NCBI GenBank assembly: GCA_947311125.1
Contig: CAMZKI010000143.1
Span: 1-11,331 of the forward strand
DNA length: 11,331 bases
Direction: 5' to 3'
Source of the DNA: an uncultured Chlorobiota bacterium
GTDB lineage: Bacteria > Bacteroidota > Bacteroidia > Bacteroidales > JAADGE01
A program made the translations under genes and the position numbers. The stretch's first letter is position 1. The number at the start of each line of letters is the position of its first letter. Shown here piece by piece: positions 5,833-11,331 of this stretch. The notes under the pieces are model-generated. The model worked only from the letters and a program-made list of their open reading frames with translations, ran no database searches and had not been told where the DNA came from.

Positions 5833-7968
5833 ATGAAAAGAGAACGTAAAAAACAAACCGAAACGGAAAGTCTTCGGCAAAACCCGAAGACAAAAAGGTT
5901 TGCAAGACCAAACATCTCAAAAAAAACAAAAATTTTATGGCTTGCCTTTATTTCTCTTATAACACTAATTTCGTATTATCCTGCTTTTGATAATGAAATA
6001 ACTTCGTGGGATGATGAATTTTACTTGAATACAAACCCGTATCTAAAAGACTTGTCGTTTGAGAATATTAAAACCCTTTTTAATACCGATACTTATTATA
6101 TGGGAAACTATCATCCGCTTGCAATGATTTCATTATCTGCAGATTACGCAATAGGCGGAGAAGATGCAAACGGTAATATCAAACCGTTTATGTTTCACTT
6201 TACAAATATAATTTTGCATTTGCTTGTAAGTTTGGCTGTATTTTGGTTTGTATATGTATTACTCAAAAAATTTAATGTTGCGGTTTTTGCAGCACTGTTG
6301 TTTGCCGTGCATACACTTCACGTTGAGTCGGTTGCTTGGATTTCGGAAAGGAAAGACGTTTTATATTCTCTGTTTTTTGTGCTGTCGCTTATTGCTTACG
6401 TTAAATATGCAGACTTTCAAAAAACAAAGTATTATATTTTTTCACTATTGCTGTTTTTATTGTCGCTGTTTTCAAAAGGACAAGCTGTATCTTTGGCTGT
6501 AACCCTTATTTTAATCGACTATTTTAGAGACCGAAAACTGTTAAACAAAAAAGTCCTTCTTGAAAAGTTGCCGTTTTTTGGTTTAGCTTTAATATTCGGA
6601 CTGATAGCCATAGGAGCACAAAAACAAAGCGAAGCTTTGGTTGACGAGCAAGGGTATGATTTTATACAAAGAATTGCGATTGCGTCTTATGCTTTTATGC
6701 AATATGTTAAGCAGTTAGTGTTACCGGTAAATTTGTCGGCAATTTATCCTTATCCGGATATTATTAACCAAACCGTTCCGCCGGTTTACTACCTGATGAT
6801 TATCCCTGCAGCGTTTATCGGCGTTCTGTTTTTTATGCTTATCAGAAAAAAGAAAAAAATACAAGCTTTTGCTGTCGGGTTTTTTATTGTAAACATATTT
6901 TTGCTCTTGCAGTTTATCCCTGTCGGAAGTGCAGTACATGCCGACCGCTATGCTTATATTCCCTCAATAGGGTATACTGTCTTGATACCATTTTTACTTT
7001 TCAGACTTACAGAAAAAAAACCAAAAAGTAAAAAAATATTGCTAAGCTTAGCGGCAATTTATATATTGATATTAAGCATATTAACATTTATGAGGTGCGA
7101 TATCTGGCAAAACAGCGAAACACTGTGGACGGACACGGTTAAAAAATCTCCGACATCTGTAGTGGCACAAAATAACCTCGGAAGTTGGAAAGACAGACAA
7201 GCGGCAGAAGCTATGGACGAACTTCGCTTTGAGGATGCAAAAAAACAAAGAAGAGAAGCGATAGAATATTTTACAAAAGCCATTAACGGAAAACCTGATT
7301 ACAAAAATGCTTTTTACAACAGAGGCGTTTCTGAATTTGAACTGGGAAAACTGATTAACGATACAAGTTTGATAAAGGCATCAGTCAAAGATTTTACCAA
7401 AGCTTTGGAGCAAGATGCACAATTTGCAGATGCTTATCATAACAGAGCAAACGCAAAGGCAGAACTGGGAGACCTGAAAGCCGCTTTGCAAGACTTTGAT
7501 TTGGCTGTAAGTTTTAATCCCGGTGATGCAAATTATTATACAAACAGAGGCGTAACAAAAGGAAAAAGCGGAAAGGCACAAGAAGCAATAGAGGATTTTA
7601 ACAAAGCTGCAAAATTAAACCCGGAAGAGCCTGCAATATACTCAAACAGAGGCAAAGCAAAAATGATGCTCGGAAAAACTAATGAAGCAATAAAAGATTA
7701 TGACTATGCAATAATGCTGGACTCCGGGCAGTATACAGCTTACCTGAACAGAGCTTTAGCAAAACAAAAAAAGGGAGACCTGAAGGGTGCTTTTGAAGAT
7801 TTCAATAAGTGCCTTAAAATAAATCCCGAAGCAGGGGTTGCATATTATAACAGGGCACTTTTGTATTTGGATACCGGACAAAAAGAAAATGCCTGCGATG
7901 ACTTAAAACAAGCATCTGAACTCGGGATTGCTTTTGCGGAAATTTTGCTGCGACAATATTGTAAATAG
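5833..7968 (+). CDS. polytopic GT-C-like membrane protein with C-terminal TPRs (TMTC-type O-mannosyltransferase-like)
   Basis: The 711-residue protein has two halves. After a basic cytoplasmic N-terminus (1-33) come about ten membrane segments up to residue 420. The first outer loop carries SWDDEFYLNTNPYL (58-71) with Asp60-Asp61, the acidic pair expected of GT-C enzymes that use polyprenyl-phosphate sugars. Further conserved-looking stretches are NYHPLAMIS (92-100), AVHTLHVESVAWISERKD (158-175) and HADRYAYIPSIGY (369-381), the layout seen in TMTC-type proteins. The second half holds six TPRs, marked by a repeated NRG/NRA step at about 493, 534, 568, 602, 636 and 670: the last five are exactly 34 residues apart, while the first unit has a 7-residue insertion. 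TPRs should lie on the outer face and could bind the acceptor. The likely role is glycosyl transfer to proteins or glycans; donor and acceptor are unknown. It ends 7 bp before the convergent glycan operon. Confidence 0.85.
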   Translation: MKRERKKQTETESLRQNPKTKRFARPNISKKTKILWLAFISLITLISYYPAFDNEITSWDDEFYLNTNPYLKDLSFENIKTLFNTDTYYMGNYHPLAMISLSADYAIGGEDANGNIKPFMFHFTNIILHLLVSLAVFWFVYVLLKKFNVAVFAALLFAVHTLHVESVAWISERKDVLYSLFFVLSLIAYVKYADFQKTKYYIFSLLLFLLSLFSKGQAVSLAVTLILIDYFRDRKLLNKKVLLEKLPFFGLALIFGLIAIGAQKQSEALVDEQGYDFIQRIAIASYAFMQYVKQLVLPVNLSAIYPYPDIINQTVPPVYYLMIIPAAFIGVLFFMLIRKKKKIQAFAVGFFIVNIFLLLQFIPVGSAVHADRYAYIPSIGYTVLIPFLLFRLTEKKPKSKKILLSLAAIYILILSILTFMRCDIWQNSETLWTDTVKKSPTSVVAQNNLGSWKDRQAAEAMDELRFEDAKKQRREAIEYFTKAINGKPDYKNAFYNRGVSEFELGKLINDTSLIKASVKDFTKALEQDAQFADAYHNRANAKAELGDLKAALQDFDLAVSFNPGDANYYTNRGVTKGKSGKAQEAIEDFNKAAKLNPEEPAIYSNRGKAKMMLGKTNEAIKDYDYAIMLDSGQYTAYLNRALAKQKKGDLKGAFEDFNKCLKINPEAGVAYYNRALLYLDTGQKENACDDLKQASELGIAFAEILLRQYCK

Positions 7969-7975
7969 TTGCCCG

Positions 7976-8965
7976 TTACCTTGGCAATATTTTCCGGTAA
8001 AGTTCGGCATATTTTACAGCTACATTTTTTGCCGAGTATTTTCGGACATTTTTTTGTCCCGCATCGGTTATTTTATTTCGCAGTTCCTCATTTGAAATTA
8101 TTCGTATTATTCCTTTCCTTATACTTTCAACATTCTGAGGGTTGACAAGCAAAGCTCCGGCTCCGGCAACATCTTTCATCGGCGAGAAATTGCTTGTAAT
8201 GACAATTCGCCCTGTTGCTTGTGCTTCCAAAATCGGCACCCCGAAACCTTCATAAGTTGAAACAAAACTGACAATATCACATTTTTTATAAGCCTCAATA
8301 ATTTCAGAATAGTCTAAATTATATTTATTTTCATAATCAATATTATACTTTTGCAGAAGCTGAATTTGCTCTTTTGTCAGTTTTCCTATAATTGTCAGCT
8401 GACAGGATATACCTTCAAGAGCAGTTATTAAATTCGGTAAGTTTTTATTTGGCTTTGTTCCGATTTGTAAAATATTAGGCCTTTCTTTATTAAATTTCTT
8501 TTCGGAAAACTTAATTTCCGGCGAAACACAATCGGGAATAACAATAATTTTTTCCGGTTTAATTTTAAATTCTTTAAGAGCTTGTTTTTTTGTAAATTCA
8601 GAAATTACCGTAACATACTTAACGCGTGCAAAAGGCATTGTAAACCAAAAAAAACGCAAAACCTTATATTTTAATCCGTCACCTTTCAAAACAGAGCCAA
8701 TATCATGAACGGTAAGTATTGTTTTTCTCTTTTTCAGAAACAAAGCAACAAAATGAATATCTCCGGTAATGTGGTTTATATCTCCTTGATTAAAAGATAT
8801 TTGAAGCATTACAAAGAGTCGTTTGAGCAATCCCTTACTCGAGAATTTTGCAAAAATGTTTTTGTATTCGATATCTTTCGGCAGTTCTTTTTGCATTGCA
8901 AAGAATTGTTCTTCAATGCTGTGAAAGACCGGGGACGGGCGACGAAATATATAATTTATTTTCAT
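7976..8965 (-). CDS. GT-B glycosyltransferase, family 4-like
   Basis: The 329-residue protein has the two-domain GT-B plan. The N-terminal half contains GDINHITGDIHF (61-72), TVHDIGSVLKG (85-95) and VISEFTKKQ (120-128), all common in glycosyltransferase family 4. The C-terminal donor domain begins near 163 with NILQIGTKPNKNLPNLI and carries the E-x7-E motif in TYEGFGVPILEA (Glu239 and Glu247) that contacts the nucleotide sugar. No signal peptide or membrane span, so it acts at the cytoplasmic face of the membrane, probably adding a sugar to a lipid-linked glycan. The ATG at 8965 follows the polymerase stop by 2 bp, so translation is likely coupled. It is the last gene of the minus-strand glycan operon as seen here. 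Sugar specificity cannot be read from sequence. Confidence 0.93.
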   Translation of the reverse strand: MKINYIFRRPSPVFHSIEEQFFAMQKELPKDIEYKNIFAKFSSKGLLKRLFVMLQISFNQGDINHITGDIHFVALFLKKRKTILTVHDIGSVLKGDGLKYKVLRFFWFTMPFARVKYVTVISEFTKKQALKEFKIKPEKIIVIPDCVSPEIKFSEKKFNKERPNILQIGTKPNKNLPNLITALEGISCQLTIIGKLTKEQIQLLQKYNIDYENKYNLDYSEIIEAYKKCDIVSFVSTYEGFGVPILEAQATGRIVITSNFSPMKDVAGAGALLVNPQNVESIRKGIIRIISNEELRNKITDAGQKNVRKYSAKNVAVKYAELYRKILPR

Positions 8966-8967
8966 TT

Positions 8968-10308
8968 TTAAATTTTAATACCGAAAACATTTTTAACTCC
9001 CCAAAATATCATCCAAACGGCTACTGAAGCTTTTACAAGGTGATTCAGTATAACGGAAAAATCTATTTCCGCTTTTACAACCTGCAAAAAAATTAAAGGG
9101 ATAAAGAAGATTAATGCCGGATGCTTTACTGCTATTTTATATATAAAGAATATAAAATAATTATAAAAAAGACCGATTATAAACATAAAAAAAACACCTC
9201 CTCCTATACCGAAATTTGCATATGCCTCTCCCAGTAAGCTCAGCCCCATTGATGTATTGTCAGAAATTTGTTTTCCCGTAAACCTTGTAAAATAAGTTCT
9301 TCCTCCGGCTTTAACTTTGTTCGGAGCCAAAAAACGAGGTAAAAGAGAAGATTTTAAAGCTTCTTTTATGGTTTCTCCGCCTGCAAACGGTTCATACCTC
9401 GGCGTATGATACATTATTCGGGCAATTATCCATCCTTGGTTTATGCGTGTTACCATTGCCGATAAATTCGACTCGGATTTGACATAACTGCTTTCCAAGA
9501 CCCGCTTTTTCACTAAATCGGTAAATAATCCTAAACCGCTGCCTTTACCTTCTGCTACAGCATTTCTAAAACTGTGTTTTATTGTTTGTATTGTAATAAT
9601 CAAAAATAAAAAAGCAAAGAGGTAAAGTACTTTTTTTTTCAGAGAGGGCTTAATGATAAAAGCAACTATCATCATAAAAAAACTCAGCCACAACAGTAAG
9701 TCGTGAAACATTGTTTCCTGTAAAGCTGTTAAAAACAGCCACCCGAGTATTATTATAACAAAGGTATTTTTGTTTTTTCGTTCAGATAAAAACAGAAAAT
9801 ACAAGCCGATAAACCTGAGTCCTGAAAAGAGAAACAGAACAAAACGAATGTTTCGGGGAACTATGTCAATTATTATTTCAGAAACAATCCCTATAAAAAT
9901 AAGAATTAAGTCTATATTTTTGTATTTTTTAATAAGCTCTTTTATTTCATACAGAATCCGGTTATCAGACTTTTCTTTTTTTCCTAATGGGATATACAGT
10001 CCTATAGAAAAAGCAATTGTTGCCGGAACTACGAAACTCATATAAGTATTTATATCTACAGCCATATAGTAAAAATCATTATCCGGATATACTTTATAAG
10101 CCAAAAGGGGGCCTATTATCCATTGCAAAGAGGCAAGGAGAATCATAATGTCTTTTATTTCTATTTTTTTTCCGACCTCGTAGAAAAATTTTGTGCCGAA
10201 AAAAATAAAAATCGAGACACCCAGAGAGGAGAAAAAATCTACGGGAAAAATCAATAAGAGAATAAAAAAAGAGGTAATTCCCGTTACATATTTAGAGTGC
10301 TTACTCAT
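8968..10308 (-). CDS. O-antigen/oligosaccharide repeat-unit polymerase-like membrane protein (Wzy-like)
   Basis: The 446-residue product is polytopic, with roughly eleven hydrophobic segments spread from residue 9 to 440 and one large polar loop at about 245-350. The loop and what follows carry features typical of Wzy-type polymerases: RINQGWIIA (288-296), several conserved-looking arginines, and MGLSLLGEAYANFGIGGG (354-371). Wzy proteins join lipid-linked repeat units at the outer face of the inner membrane, and primary sequence is notoriously divergent, so the call relies on topology, the large late loop, the GEAYxNFG motif and the flanking glycosyltransferases. Its ATG overlaps the upstream gene's TGA (ATGA at 10305-10308), and its stop is 2 bp from the next start, so the three genes are surely one operon. 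An O-antigen ligase is a less likely alternative. Confidence 0.8.
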   Translation of the reverse strand: MSKHSKYVTGITSFFILLLIFPVDFFSSLGVSIFIFFGTKFFYEVGKKIEIKDIMILLASLQWIIGPLLAYKVYPDNDFYYMAVDINTYMSFVVPATIAFSIGLYIPLGKKEKSDNRILYEIKELIKKYKNIDLILIFIGIVSEIIIDIVPRNIRFVLFLFSGLRFIGLYFLFLSERKNKNTFVIIILGWLFLTALQETMFHDLLLWLSFFMMIVAFIIKPSLKKKVLYLFAFLFLIITIQTIKHSFRNAVAEGKGSGLGLFTDLVKKRVLESSYVKSESNLSAMVTRINQGWIIARIMYHTPRYEPFAGGETIKEALKSSLLPRFLAPNKVKAGGRTYFTRFTGKQISDNTSMGLSLLGEAYANFGIGGGVFFMFIIGLFYNYFIFFIYKIAVKHPALIFFIPLIFLQVVKAEIDFSVILNHLVKASVAVWMIFWGVKNVFGIKI

Positions 10309-11331
10309 TTGACGTTTTTTTCAACAGCTGTAACAACTTTTTCAAAAGACCAATTCTTGATAATTTGTGCAGAAATTTTTCCTGATTTCTCGTATTCTTC
10401 AGCGATTTGGTTTATTTTTTCTTTTAAGTCATTTATATTGTTTGACTTAAAAACCAAACCGTTCTTATTATTCTCCACTAAATCAACAGCGCAGCCGACT
10501 CTGTCAGAAACAAGAATTGCTTTTCCGCAAGCCATTGCTTCATTTACGACAAGCCCCCATGTTTCTCCCGGACCTTTAGACGGTAAAACGAATATGTCTC
10601 CGACTCTGTATACTGCCGGCATTTGCGATTGGTTTTGAAACGGTAAAAAAGCAACGTTTTTCCCGGCATTTTGTTTCATTTCTTGTTCTAAGATGCCGTT
10701 TCCGATAAATAAAAATTTATACTGCGGAAAAAGCTTTGCGGCTTCAATCAACAGTAAGGGATTTTTTTTCGGTTCAAACTTTCCGGCGAAAAGAAAAACA
10801 ATGTCTTTTTCACTTATCTTTAATTTTTTTCGTAATATGGCCGCTTGTTTCTGATAAGCTTTGTTATTGTCTTCAAACCGGTCATTGTCAATTGCGTGAG
10901 GTGCAAAAATTAATTGATTTTTCTTTAACCCGTGTTTTAAAAAATAATCTTTGTTATTTGTCCCCACATAAAAAGCAAAATCAATATATCTGTAAATAAA
11001 TTTGAGCCAAATTCTGCGTAAAATGGTTCTTATTCCTGCTGCTTCGTCAATTAAAGTAGAATCGCCCCTGAAATAAACAGGAATTTTACCTTTAAAATAT
11101 CGCATTGCTTTAAAATGCGAATGATGGTTCCATCCGAAAACAAGAATTGCATCGGCGTTCCAATCGTTAATTTCTTTGTTTAATGTAGGGTTTATAAGAC
11201 CTTTAAATGTTCCGGAACCCGGATTTTTTGAAACGTTTTTTACAAAAGTATAATCGTAACCCTCCAAAAGCGGAATGTCCCATTTTATTTCTTTACCGAA
11301 TTTTTTATCGTAAACTTTCTCCCGGGACTGC
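10305..11331 (-). CDS. GT-B glycosyltransferase, family 4-like (N-terminus beyond window)
   Basis: The frame is open to the right edge, so the gene is partial. Translation does not begin at the TTG at 11267: the codons in front of it read SREKVYDKKFGKEIKWDIPL, which runs into LEGYDYTF, a stretch usually found internally, some tens of residues into such proteins. Visible landmarks are VFGWNHHSHFKAM, an acceptor-domain region, PVYFRGDS, FAPHAIDNDRF at the domain link, FLFAGKFEPKKNPLLLIEA starting the donor domain, and GPGETWGLVVNEAMACG carrying the E-x7-E nucleotide-sugar motif. The C-terminus is complete, ending at TGA 10305-10307 within the start of the polymerase gene. It is a cytoplasmic, membrane-associated enzyme expected to extend a lipid-linked glycan; the sugar is unknown. 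The locus probably continues to the right with more glycan genes. Confidence 0.93.
   Translation of the reverse strand, partial: QSREKVYDKKFGKEIKWDIPLLEGYDYTFVKNVSKNPGSGTFKGLINPTLNKEINDWNADAILVFGWNHHSHFKAMRYFKGKIPVYFRGDSTLIDEAAGIRTILRRIWLKFIYRYIDFAFYVGTNNKDYFLKHGLKKNQLIFAPHAIDNDRFEDNNKAYQKQAAILRKKLKISEKDIVFLFAGKFEPKKNPLLLIEAAKLFPQYKFLFIGNGILEQEMKQNAGKNVAFLPFQNQSQMPAVYRVGDIFVLPSKGPGETWGLVVNEAMACGKAILVSDRVGCAVDLVENNKNGLVFKSNNINDLKEKINQIAEEYEKSGKISAQIIKNWSFEKVVTAVEKNVK

Noticed and set aside
7955..7991. Two CAATATT/AATATTG arms flanking the convergent ends of the TPR protein and glycosyltransferase genes, a possible bidirectional terminator.
   Set aside because: The 7-bp AT-rich arms are separated by 23 bases, lie inside coding sequence on both sides, have no T-tract of the right kind, and each arm is itself nearly palindromic.
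8705..8971. Plus-strand open frame of 88 codons antisense to the glycosyltransferase start.
   Set aside because: It is a shadow of a well-supported gene and contains no recognisable motif.

Overview
The window is strongly AT-rich chromosomal DNA, most likely from a member of the Bacteroidota. Three things suggest this: start codons with almost no Shine-Dalgarno sequence in front of them, candidate promoters of the TAnnTTTG type, and a mix of gene families common in that phylum (HemW-type radical SAM protein, serine-rich lipoprotein, O-antigen-type glycan genes). No tRNA, rRNA, CRISPR array, insertion sequence or phage gene could be recognised. Taxonomy is an inference from style, not from a marker gene.

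Left part (1-3243). A minus-strand gene probably begins at 56 and runs off the left edge. Facing away from it is a broken multiheme c-type cytochrome gene (238-810): a signal peptide with one CxxCH, a second CxxCH piece in another frame, and a C-terminal membrane anchor back in the first frame. It is followed by an intact lipoprotein esterase with a TPR-like helical tail (815-2056) and an intact HemW-like heme chaperone (2116-3243).

Middle part (3234-5785). A minus-strand exported protein of unknown function overlaps the end of hemW tail-to-tail by 10 bp; its signal peptide is split from its ATG by a one-base shift at an A7 run. Divergent from it is a compact plus-strand set: an integral-membrane methyltransferase of the ICMT/PEMT type, a classical short-chain dehydrogenase, and a GNAT acetyltransferase cut short by an in-frame TAA whose missing C-terminus is still readable downstream.

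Right part (5833-11331). A large plus-strand polytopic GT-C-like protein with about six TPRs (resembling TMTC-type O-mannosyltransferases) converges on a minus-strand glycan operon: a GT-B glycosyltransferase (partial at the right edge), an O-antigen-polymerase-like membrane protein, and a second GT-B glycosyltransferase. The three are coupled by a 4-bp overlap and a 2-bp gap and probably belong to a surface polysaccharide locus that continues to the right.

I do not see a clear new defence or mobile system. The most notable signals are three separate reading-frame lesions in the left 6 kb (frameshifted cytochrome, frameshifted signal peptide, nonsense-truncated GNAT) beside an undamaged right half, the esterase-TPR lipoprotein, and the TMTC-like protein next to a glycan polymerase locus.
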